Of a stretch of 14,988 bases of DNA, positions 1-5,737 are shown in pieces. This stretch comes from Rhodospirillales bacterium (lineage in GTDB: Bacteria > Pseudomonadota > Alphaproteobacteria > Rhodospirillales_A > JACZKS01): NCBI GenBank assembly GCA_018648445.1, contig JABGRG010000099.1, forward strand, positions 1 to 14,988, read 5' to 3'. Within the stretch, counting starts at the first letter, position 1. Every line of letters starts with the position of its first letter. The position numbers and the translations under genes are program-made. The notes below the pieces were generated by a model, which had not been told where the DNA came from, did no database searches, and saw only the letters and a list, made by a program, of their open reading frames with translations.

Positions 1-65
1 CGCCCAGGGAAGATTATCTCGAGTTGATGGCCAAGCACGGCCTGCCGATCAAGCCTAACGAATAA
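1..65 (+). CDS. C-terminal tail of an unidentified protein (partial)
   Basis: An open frame enters from the left edge and ends at TAA 63-65. It gives about 20 residues that finish in HGLPIKPNE. This is too little to assign a family. The tail lies 83 bp upstream of SDR1 on the same strand, and I see no terminator between them, so it may be the preceding gene of the same operon. That this is real coding sequence is inferred from the frame staying open to the window edge and from the layout; it cannot be proven here. Confidence 0.5.
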   Translation, partial: PREDYLELMAKHGLPIKPNE

Positions 66-148
66 GTCGGCGCACAAGCCTGAACACGAGGGCGGCGGCC
101 GGTGAAATCCGGTTCGTCGTCCTCCTGTATTCTAAAGGAGTCAACACC
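66..148 (+). other. Short intergenic leader before SDR1
   Basis: This 83 bp gap holds a strong Shine-Dalgarno sequence, AAAGGAG at 134-140, 8 nt before the SDR1 ATG. I see no convincing -35/-10 pair at a useful distance and no terminator hairpin with a T-run. Read-through from the upstream gene is therefore the simplest view. A 5 bp complementarity (122-126 with 136-140) could pair with the Shine-Dalgarno sequence, but it is too short to claim as a control element. Confidence 0.5.
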
Positions 149-919
149 ATGAAGAATTATCTTGAGGATTTGGCCGGGAAGGTGGTTCTGGTTACGGGAT
201 CATCCACGGGCATCGGCGCCGCCGTCGCCAAGGGTTTTGCCGATTGCGGCAGCAAGGTCGCGGTTCATTGCAACGCCAGCCGCGAAGCGGGCGAAGAAGT
301 TGTCGCCGAAATCAAGAAAGCCGGCGGCGAAGCCATTCTGTTGCAGGCCGACGTCACCAAATCCGCCGAAGCCGCGCGCGTGGTTGAGGAAACCGTTGCC
401 GCCTTCGGTCGTATCGACGTTCTGGTGAACAATGCCGGTGGTCTGGTCGAACGCACGCTGGTCGGCGACAACTCGGATGAAATTTTCGACGCCATTGTTG
501 ACCTCAACCTGCGCTCGGTGATTGCCGCGACCCGCGCCGCGGTTCCGCATTTCCGCAAGCAGGGCTCCGGTAACATCATTAACACCGGTTCGGTGGCGGC
601 CCGTCACGGTGGCGGCCCCGGCACTTCCATCTACGCAAGCACCAAGGGCTTCGTGCACACCATCACCAAGAGCTTCGCCAAGGAACTGGTGGGTGACGGC
701 GTGCGCGCCAATACGGTTTCGCCGGGTGCCATCTGGACGCCCTTCCACGCAGCAACGCCACCCGAGGCCGCTGAGGCGTGGAAAAAGATGATCCCGCAGG
801 GCCGTCTCGGCGACGCGGAAGACCTGGTCGGGGCGTATCTTTTCCTGGCCTCCGATAACATGAGCGCCTACATCACGGGTCAGACCCTCGACGTCAACGG
901 CGGAATGGTTATGCCGTAA
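149..919 (+). CDS. SDR1: short-chain dehydrogenase/reductase, classical FabG/sugar-dehydrogenase type
   Basis: This is a cytosolic NAD(P)-dependent oxidoreductase of 256 aa, the usual length for classical SDRs. Visible motifs are the nucleotide-binding TGSSTGIG (residues 16-23), NNAG (94-97), and the catalytic tetrad N120, S148, Y162 and K166 (YASTK). There is no Asp at the end of the second beta strand (the stretch reads VAVHCNAS), which leans towards NADP(H); this is an inference. It ends in the typical VNGG-containing tail. AAAGGAG 8 nt upstream supports the ATG. It is the first complete gene of the run with the AEC transporter and SDR2, and is a clear paralogue of SDR3 (8142-8903), matching it at roughly half of positions by eye. 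It could oxidise a sugar or hydroxy acid, or reduce a ketone; the substrate is not readable. A fatty-acid-synthesis FabG role is less likely in this setting. Confidence 0.9.
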   Translation: MKNYLEDLAGKVVLVTGSSTGIGAAVAKGFADCGSKVAVHCNASREAGEEVVAEIKKAGGEAILLQADVTKSAEAARVVEETVAAFGRIDVLVNNAGGLVERTLVGDNSDEIFDAIVDLNLRSVIAATRAAVPHFRKQGSGNIINTGSVAARHGGGPGTSIYASTKGFVHTITKSFAKELVGDGVRANTVSPGAIWTPFHAATPPEAAEAWKKMIPQGRLGDAEDLVGAYLFLASDNMSAYITGQTLDVNGGMVMP

Positions 920-1855
920 GTGGAAAACATTATCTCGGTCACCATCCCGTTCTTCGCGTTGATCGGGTGCGGTTATCTGGCAGGGCGTTCGCCGTTGTTT
1001 TCGGCGGACGCCGTGCGCGGTTTGAACGCCTTCGTCTGGAACTTCGCCCTGCCCTGCCTGATTTTCAGGGCCTTGGCCCTGCGACCGCTGGCCGAGTTGA
1101 TCGAGTTCGAGTACATGGCCGCCTACGCGGTGACGGGATGGACCGTCTACATCCTGACCGCCGCAATGGGACGGGTGCTTTTTAAGACCAATCTGGGCGT
1201 CGCCGTCATTCAGGGTCAGGCGGCTTGCGTCTCCAACATCGGCTACATGGGGCTTCCGCTGCTGATCGCATTGTTCGGCGATGCCGCGACCATTCCCGCC
1301 GTACTGGCCATGCTGGTGGATATGTTTTTCATCCAAAGCCCATCCATGGCGCTTCTGGAAGCCAACCGCCATACGGGTGCTGCGCGCATGGCGATGGTTG
1401 CCAGGATCGTCGGCGGCTTCCTGCGCAACCCGTTCATCATTTCAATGGCTTTGGGCGTGGGTGTGTCGGCCTTGCAACTTCCCCTGCCCGGCCCCATAGA
1501 TAGCTTTACAGGGCTTCTCGCTGCGGCCACCGCGCCTTGCGCGCTGTTCGCGGTTGGTGCATCGCTGGCCGGGCGGCCCATCGCCGATAGGTTCAGCGAA
1601 GTGGCGTTTATGAGCGGATGCAAACTGTTCCTTCATCCGCTTATTGCGTGGGTGATGATGTTCATGGTGTTTGACATAGATACCCAATGGGCGACCATCG
1701 CGGTGCTGGGTGCGGCCCTTCCGGTGGGTGGAAATATTTTCGTTGTGGCCCATAATTTCGGCGTCTACTCGGTCCGCGCATCCACCGCGATCATTGTCTC
1801 GACGGCACTGGCCGTGGTTACATTTTCGGCTTTGGTGGGAATGGTGACGCTTTAA
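920..1855 (+). CDS. AEC-family (auxin efflux carrier-like) membrane transporter
   Basis: This 311 aa integral inner-membrane protein has about ten hydrophobic segments and no cleavable signal peptide. The N-terminus follows the family pattern: a short hydrophobic helix with PFFALIGCGYLAGR, then FVWNFALPCLIFRALA. The C-terminal half carries ALPVGGNIFVVAHNFG and a final STALAVVTFSAL helix, both typical of the AEC/malonate-carrier family. Bacterial members move small organic acids such as malate or malonate, so it may carry the acid handled by the neighbouring enzymes; that is inference. The start is GTG, lying directly against the SDR1 stop (TAA 917-919, GTG 920-922). The Shine-Dalgarno signal is poor, which suggests translational coupling to SDR1. 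It is the only transporter in the window. Confidence 0.88.
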   Translation: MENIISVTIPFFALIGCGYLAGRSPLFSADAVRGLNAFVWNFALPCLIFRALALRPLAELIEFEYMAAYAVTGWTVYILTAAMGRVLFKTNLGVAVIQGQAACVSNIGYMGLPLLIALFGDAATIPAVLAMLVDMFFIQSPSMALLEANRHTGAARMAMVARIVGGFLRNPFIISMALGVGVSALQLPLPGPIDSFTGLLAAATAPCALFAVGASLAGRPIADRFSEVAFMSGCKLFLHPLIAWVMMFMVFDIDTQWATIAVLGAALPVGGNIFVVAHNFGVYSVRASTAIIVSTALAVVTFSALVGMVTL

Positions 1856-1872
1856 CGAAAAGGACACCGATC

Positions 1873-2616
1873 ATGAGCGGCAGACTTGCAGGAAAAACCA
1901 TCTTCGCAACGGCGTCCGGACAAGGCATCGGACGGGCCGCCGCACTGGCCTTCGCCAACGAGGGTGCGCGCGTCATTGCCACCGACGTCAACCCGGAAAC
2001 CCTGGCAACGCTGGAAGACGAGAACGCCGATATCCAAACCCGTGTGCTGGATGTGACTGATGGTGCCGGAATAGCAAAAATCGCCGCCGAGCTGGGCGCG
2101 GTGGATGTCGTCTTCAATTGCGCCGGATACGTTCACAACGGAACGATCCTGGATTGCGATGAGGCCGATTGGGACCGCTCGTTCGATGTGAACATCAAAT
2201 CCATGTACCGCGTCATCAAGGCGTTCTTGCCAGCCATGATCGATGCTGGCGGTGGCGGTATCGTCAACATCTCGTCGGTGGCCAGTTCGATCACCGCCGC
2301 CCCCAACCGCTTCGTCTACGGCGCGACCAAGGCCGCCGTGATCGGCCTGACCAAGGCCATCGCGGTGGATTTCGTGGGAAAGAATATTCGCTGTAACGCT
2401 GTTTGCCCGGGAACCGTCGACTCGCCTTCCATCAACGAACGCATGGCGGCAACGGGCGATTATGAGGGCATGCGCGCCAAGTTCCTTGAACGCCAGCCCA
2501 TGGGCCGCTTCGCAAGCCCCGAGGAAGTCGCCAGCTTGTGCGTTTATCTGGCGTCCGACGAGGCCGCCTTCGCCACCGGCCAGACTTTCACTCTGGACGG
2601 TGGCTGGACGACCTAA
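1873..2616 (+). CDS. SDR2: 2-keto-3-deoxy-L-fuconate dehydrogenase / DHRS6 (BDH2)-like SDR
   Basis: This is a 247 aa NAD-type SDR. Its nucleotide loop is TASGQGIG (13-20), where Ala14 replaces the usual first Gly, as in the DHRS6 group. Asp38 at the end of beta-2 (IATD) indicates NAD. NCAG is at 82-85, and the tetrad is N107, S135, Y149 and K153. Long stretches recall human DHRS6, for example IQTRVLDVT, IKAFLP, SSVASS, KAAVIGLTK, CPGTVDSPS and LCVYLASDE. Three arginines (R146, R190, R207) fall where, as I recall, DHRS6 has its substrate-carboxylate arginines 144, 188 and 205. Bacterial members oxidise 2-keto-3-deoxy-L-fuconate in the non-phosphorylating L-fucose route; the human one was assigned to (R)-3-hydroxybutyrate. 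Either way a short hydroxy-carboxylate is expected. AAAAGGA (1858-1864) precedes the ATG, 17 bp after the transporter stop. Confidence 0.88.
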   Translation: MSGRLAGKTIFATASGQGIGRAAALAFANEGARVIATDVNPETLATLEDENADIQTRVLDVTDGAGIAKIAAELGAVDVVFNCAGYVHNGTILDCDEADWDRSFDVNIKSMYRVIKAFLPAMIDAGGGGIVNISSVASSITAAPNRFVYGATKAAVIGLTKAIAVDFVGKNIRCNAVCPGTVDSPSINERMAATGDYEGMRAKFLERQPMGRFASPEEVASLCVYLASDEAAFATGQTFTLDGGWTT

Positions 2617-2621
2617 GACCT

Positions 2622-3569
2622 CTATTCCCGGTGTTCGGGAACCAGCGTCAGAACCGGCTTGCCCGCAAAATGGGCTTCCAGATTGGCCACGGCCAAACCT
2701 GCCATTCGGCCACGGGTTTCGATGGTGCCGCTGCCGCAATGGGGCGTCAGCACAACGTTTTCCATGGCGCGAAGTTCGGCAGGCACGTGGGGTTCGTTCT
2801 CAAACACATCGAGGCCCGCGCCCGCAATCTTGCCGGCTTTAAGTGCTGCGATGGTGGCGGCTTCGTCAACGATGGATCCGCGCGCGGCGTTGACCAGATA
2901 GCCCTCGGGTCCGATGGCTTCCAGAACTTCGGCGTTGACGATGCGATAGGTGGCGTCCCCGCCCAGACAGGCGACGACGAAGATGTCACAATGTTTGGCC
3001 ATGGCGACAGGATCGGCGAAATATTGATAAGGCACGTCCTGCTTAATCGGGTCGCAATACGAGACGATTGCGCCGCAAGCGGTCAATCGGTCGGCAATGC
3101 CGCGCCCGATGCGGCCCAGACCCAAAACACCGGCCTTGCGCTGCACAATGCTGTTGGTCAGAAGTTCTTTTTCGACATCCGGCCAGCCGTTTGAACGAAC
3201 GATGCGATCAAGGGTCGGCAAGCGCCGGGTAACGGCCAACGTTAGCATCAGCGAGGTGTTGGCGGTTTCATCGGTCAGCACGTCGGGCGTGTTGGTGACC
3301 ATGACGCCGCGCTTCTTGGCGGCGACGACGTCGATGCCGTCATAGCCGACGCCGAAGTTGGCCGAGATTTCCAGATTGGGAAGCTGGCTCATCAACTCAT
3401 CGCCGAAGTGGCTCTCGCCCCTTGTGATGGTGCCGCGGACCTTGGCTGGATCGAGCCCCGGAATATCGGACGGTTTGTCATATCCAGTCATGTCAAAGAC
3501 TTCGAACTTGCCTTCGACAGCAGCCTTCACCTCGTCCTGCATTCCCGGCACGAGCATGATTGTTTCCAT
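2622..3569 (-). CDS. D-isomer-specific 2-hydroxyacid dehydrogenase (glyoxylate/hydroxypyruvate reductase-like)
   Basis: This 315 aa cytosolic NAD(P)-dependent enzyme interconverts a 2-keto acid and a D-2-hydroxy acid. The Rossmann motif is GLGRIG (150-155). The catalytic trio is complete: R230 (NAARGSIVDE), E259 (FENEP) and H277 (TPHCGSGT). Asp173 (YCDP) at the end of the cofactor strand favours NAD. The frame is open further upstream to 3758, but the ATG at 3569 is chosen because the protein then starts like the family (METIMLVPG) and has the best ribosome site, GAAGGAG, 9 nt before it. It is the last gene of a three-gene minus-strand operon, 22 bp after the aldo/keto reductase-fold gene. 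It ends 5 bp from the SDR2 stop, tail to tail. Glyoxylate, hydroxypyruvate or a 2-keto sugar acid are reasonable substrates; which one is not shown. Confidence 0.92.
   Translation of the reverse strand: METIMLVPGMQDEVKAAVEGKFEVFDMTGYDKPSDIPGLDPAKVRGTITRGESHFGDELMSQLPNLEISANFGVGYDGIDVVAAKKRGVMVTNTPDVLTDETANTSLMLTLAVTRRLPTLDRIVRSNGWPDVEKELLTNSIVQRKAGVLGLGRIGRGIADRLTACGAIVSYCDPIKQDVPYQYFADPVAMAKHCDIFVVACLGGDATYRIVNAEVLEAIGPEGYLVNAARGSIVDEAATIAALKAGKIAGAGLDVFENEPHVPAELRAMENVVLTPHCGSGTIETRGRMAGLAVANLEAHFAGKPVLTLVPEHRE
2625..2641. repeat. Small hairpin at the SDR2 / hydroxyacid dehydrogenase convergent junction
   Basis: A perfect inverted repeat, TTCCCG (2625-2630) and CGGGAA (2636-2641), has a 5 nt loop. 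It begins 9 nt after the SDR2 stop, inside the last codons of the facing hydroxyacid dehydrogenase gene. There is no T-run on either strand, so it is not a standard intrinsic terminator. It might still slow polymerase or protect a 3' end, but chance is also possible at this GC content. Confidence 0.3.
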
Positions 3570-3578
3570 GTTCTTTTT

Positions 3579-3585
3579 CTCCTTC
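3579..3585 (-). promoter_or_regulatory. Ribosome binding site fixing the hydroxyacid dehydrogenase start
   Basis: Read on the minus strand, GAAGGAG lies 9 nt before the ATG at 3569-3567 and just after the stop of the preceding aldo/keto reductase-fold gene. It decides for this ATG over a start 63 codons further upstream, which would overlap the previous gene deeply and add a low-complexity, non-homologous N-terminus. Confidence 0.8.
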
Positions 3586-3591
3586 GTTTTT

Positions 3592-4536
3592 CTAAATATT
3601 GAAGTTCGATTTCCAAAGCTCGAACGCTTTGGTGACGACGCGTGGCGACGGCAATTTTTTCTCGGCTGCAGCGATGATGCCCTCGGCCTGCTTGGGCGAA
3701 TTAAGCCCGACGATGACGCTGGCGACAATCGGAGCCGCCAGGGCGAACCGAATGGCAAAGCCGGTCATCGAATCGCCGATCTCTTCACGAAATGCTTCAA
3801 CGATTTTGGCGCGTTTGGCGAAATCGTCGGCAAATTTGGGGTCGTTGAAACGATCATCCGCACCCGGTTTTGCGCGCTGATCGGTCAGAATTCCCTGATA
3901 GAGCGGGCGAATACACAAAAAGCCCATGCCGCGTTCTTCCAGCTCGTCAAACAGCTCGGCCATTTCCATCTCGATGGGATTGTAATAGGCGATGATGCCG
4001 TCGAACTTCCCGGTTTCCATGGCCGCACGGGTACTGTCGACGGTGTAGGGGAACGGCATCATGTATCCGGCCTTGCCCTCGTCGCGCACGCGCTCGAAGG
4101 CTTCCATCAAATCATCCATGAGACCGGGTAGCATGGGAACGCGAAGATCGTCGTCGTTGGGATCGGAGCGCCACATCCATTGCAGAACGGCGATGCGTTC
4201 GGCGTGCAGGTCACGCAGGGCTTCTTCAATACGTTCCCGGAACTTGGCGGCGTCGAAACGGCCCCCGTCCTTAAAGTCGGGAACCGGGACCTTGATCACG
4301 TGATGCAGGTCGTAGCGCTTGGGATGATCCTTAAGCACGCGCTCCATCATCCAGCGGGTGCGGTATTCGTAGCTGGAGTGAATGAAATTGACGCCCGCGT
4401 CGATGGCGAAGCGCAGGGCATCTTCACCGGCCCTGGATTTTGCGTCCTCGGTCGGTTCCTTGGTGGCGGCCCGCATGGGGCCGAGACACACGGCGGATAC
4501 ATCCAGATCGGTGCCGCCCAGTCGACGATATCGCAT
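3592..4536 (-). CDS. Aldo/keto reductase-fold protein with an altered catalytic tetrad
   Basis: This 314 aa protein of the AKR (TIM-barrel) family starts MRYRRLGGTDLDVSAVCLG, a standard AKR N-terminus. Further family marks are IAYYNPIE (182-189), FLCIRPLYQGILT (206-218) and SVIVGLNSPKQAEGII (273-288, cofactor end). AKRs use an Asp-Tyr-Lys-His tetrad. By eye, Tyr58 and Lys82 are present, but the Asp position is His53 (NFIHSSYEY) and the His position is Trp122 (LQWMWRSDP). Codons for both were checked in the DNA (CAC at 4380-4378, TGG at 4173-4171). The protein may therefore act differently from a plain NADPH carbonyl reductase, or catalyse another reaction on the same fold. AAAAGGA precedes the ATG and lies inside the end of the upstream Gfo/Idh gene; only 2 nt separate the two genes, so they are surely co-transcribed. 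Confidence 0.85.
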   Translation of the reverse strand: MRYRRLGGTDLDVSAVCLGPMRAATKEPTEDAKSRAGEDALRFAIDAGVNFIHSSYEYRTRWMMERVLKDHPKRYDLHHVIKVPVPDFKDGGRFDAAKFRERIEEALRDLHAERIAVLQWMWRSDPNDDDLRVPMLPGLMDDLMEAFERVRDEGKAGYMMPFPYTVDSTRAAMETGKFDGIIAYYNPIEMEMAELFDELEERGMGFLCIRPLYQGILTDQRAKPGADDRFNDPKFADDFAKRAKIVEAFREEIGDSMTGFAIRFALAAPIVASVIVGLNSPKQAEGIIAAAEKKLPSPRVVTKAFELWKSNFNI

Positions 4537-4538
4537 GG

Positions 4539-5576
4539 TTAATCCTTTTCGACCGCAACGGGCCGTCCCTGTTCCGCAGATTGGAGTATTGCGTCGGCAA
4601 AGCGATGCGTCTTCAACGCCTCCTCGCCGGATACCAGCGTATCGCGCCCTTCGTCCAGAGCATCCAGGAAATCCGCCATGATTTCACGGTGATGGTCATG
4701 CGGAAAGTCCATGGGGTCGGCCCCGGTGCCGCCCACCGCCGGATCGGCCTCGATCACCTCGCGCTCACCATCATGAAAGGCGACTTTCAATTCGGTGCTG
4801 GTGATGACTGCACTGCCTTTCTCGCAGTAGAACTGCATACGTTCGGGAAAGCCCGGGTAGGCGGTGGTCGTGGCGTCGACAACGCCGATGGAACCGTCCT
4901 CATAACGCACCGAAGCGGCCACGATATCCTCGGTCTCCATCTCATGAACCGGGCTGGTCTGGGCATAGGCCGTCACCTCGACGGGCTGCGCCGTCAATGA
5001 CAGGAACACATCCAGCGTATGAATGCCTTGCGTAATTAGAACACCGCCGCCGTCGCGCAGCTTGTCGCCGCGCCCTGGCTGGTCGTAATAGCCGATCTGC
5101 GGCCGCCAGTTGGGAACGAACACCGAGGCGCCTGCAACGCGACCAAGTTTTCCTGAACGCAGGATTTCACGAAGGCGGATACCGCCCGGCCGCCGCCGAT
5201 GTTGCAACACGATGCCAAGGGTGACGCCAGCTTCGCGGCACACGCAAATCATTTCCACGGCGCGCTCGGTGGTGATTTCCAGCGGCTTTTCCAGAAGCAC
5301 GTGTTTTCCGGAACGGGCGCACTTGGTGACGGTTTCCAGATGATTGTCCGGCGTCGTTAGAACCAGCATGCTATCGATGGACCTATCGGCCAGCAGGCCG
5401 TCAAGATTATCGGTCACCGGAAATTGCGGGAACTTTTCGGCGAACGCCTTGCGCCGTTCCTCGCCCCGGTTATAAGCGCCCGCCACGTCGACCCGGTCGG
5501 CAAGGTCCTGCAGGCTCTTGGCGTGCGGCGTGACCGCCATACCAAGACCGACAATACCCATGCGATGTTTTGCCAC
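4539..5576 (-). CDS. Gfo/Idh/MocA-family NAD(P)-dependent oxidoreductase
   Basis: This 345 aa cytosolic enzyme belongs to the family that oxidises or epimerises sugars, inositols and sugar derivatives. The N-terminal Rossmann segment is GIVGLGMAV (7-15), with STTPDNH-like spacing (LTTPDNHLE, 73-81), then the family signature LEKPLEI (95-101), which carries the catalytic-site Lys97. The C-terminal domain has GGGVLITQGIHTLD (176-189), with the usual His186 and Asp189. The start is GTG at 5576-5574, supported by GAGGGGG 7 nt upstream; an internal ATG five codons later lacks such a site. It is the first gene of the minus-strand operon, driven from the divergent region at 5577-5737. Substrate unknown; a glycoside, inositol or keto-sugar is the usual class. 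Confidence 0.9.
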   Translation of the reverse strand: MAKHRMGIVGLGMAVTPHAKSLQDLADRVDVAGAYNRGEERRKAFAEKFPQFPVTDNLDGLLADRSIDSMLVLTTPDNHLETVTKCARSGKHVLLEKPLEITTERAVEMICVCREAGVTLGIVLQHRRRPGGIRLREILRSGKLGRVAGASVFVPNWRPQIGYYDQPGRGDKLRDGGGVLITQGIHTLDVFLSLTAQPVEVTAYAQTSPVHEMETEDIVAASVRYEDGSIGVVDATTTAYPGFPERMQFYCEKGSAVITSTELKVAFHDGEREVIEADPAVGGTGADPMDFPHDHHREIMADFLDALDEGRDTLVSGEEALKTHRFADAILQSAEQGRPVAVEKD

Positions 5577-5611
5577 GCTTGATCCCCCTCAACCCGATGA
5601 AATCCGCCCCG

Positions 5612-5640
5612 AACGTAAGGCTCGCCATAGGGGGCGTCAA
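5612..5640 (-). promoter_or_regulatory. Candidate sigma-70 promoter for the Gfo/Idh operon
   Basis: On the minus strand, TTGACG (5640-5635) is 17 nt from TACGTT (5617-5612). The -35 box matches consensus at five of six positions and the -10 at about three of six. A start near 5605 would leave a leader of about 29 nt that contains the GAGGGGG ribosome site. This was found by eye, not scored. Confidence 0.4.
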
Positions 5641-5667
5641 TGCCTGCGGAAAAATGCGCCAATTCCT

Positions 5668-5697
5668 TTGGAACGGTTGCAGTGCGCGTGCTAAATA
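5668..5697 (+). promoter_or_regulatory. Candidate sigma-70 promoter for the CoA-transferase operon
   Basis: TTGGAA (5668-5673) is 18 nt from TAAATA (5692-5697), which is preceded by TGC, an extended -10 pattern. A start near 5704 would leave a leader of about 34 nt with the GGAGGG ribosome site at 5722-5727. The hexamers are imperfect, so this is a candidate only. Confidence 0.35.
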
Positions 5698-5721
5698 TTC
5701 AGCCGCAATCGACCATTATTT

Positions 5722-5727
5722 GGAGGG
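5722..5727 (+). promoter_or_regulatory. Ribosome binding site fixing the CoA-transferase start
   Basis: GGAGGG lies 10 nt before the ATG at 5738. It favours this start over an in-frame opening as far upstream as 5570, which would run through the divergent promoter region and into the start of the opposite gene. The protein beginning MSSKVISVDEAVALIPD matches the family N-terminus. Confidence 0.75.
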
Positions 5728-5737
5728 ATGTCGGAAG

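Larger units (their letters stand above)
5577..5737. promoter_or_regulatory. Divergent control region between two catabolic operons
   Basis: These 161 bp separate the GTG of the Gfo/Idh operon from the ATG of the CoA-transferase operon and must hold the promoters for both. One sigma-70-like match points each way (listed separately), with the -35 boxes 27 bp apart, so a regulator bound between them could control both. Short repeats GGAA (5648), TTCC (5663) and GGAA (5670) lie in that gap, and TTCC-TTT-GGAA (5663-5673) overlaps the rightward -35 box. These arms are only 4 bp and could be chance. Confidence 0.6.

Noticed and set aside
122..140. RNA hairpin hiding the SDR1 ribosome site
   Set aside because: Five paired bases with a 9 nt loop is too weak to separate from chance.
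200..1372. 390-codon open frame on the minus strand across SDR1 and the AEC transporter
   Set aside because: Its translation is low in hydrophobic structure and rich in His, Gly and Arg, typical of antisense shadow; both plus-strand genes there are clear family members.
2625..2641. Intrinsic terminator for SDR2
   Set aside because: The stem is only 6 bp and no T-run follows on either strand; kept only as a small hairpin.
2538..3194. 218-codon plus-strand open frame running from SDR2 into the hydroxyacid dehydrogenase region
   Set aside because: It overlaps two well supported genes, and its sequence is the antisense shadow of the dehydrogenase.
3570..3758. Upstream extension of the hydroxyacid dehydrogenase by 63 codons
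   Set aside because: It would overlap the preceding gene, its residues are not dehydrogenase-like, and a strong ribosome site marks the ATG at 3569.
3592..4536. Aldo/keto reductase-fold gene as a decaying pseudogene
   Set aside because: Despite missing tetrad residues it is full length, without stops or frameshifts, with a good ribosome site and tight operon spacing.
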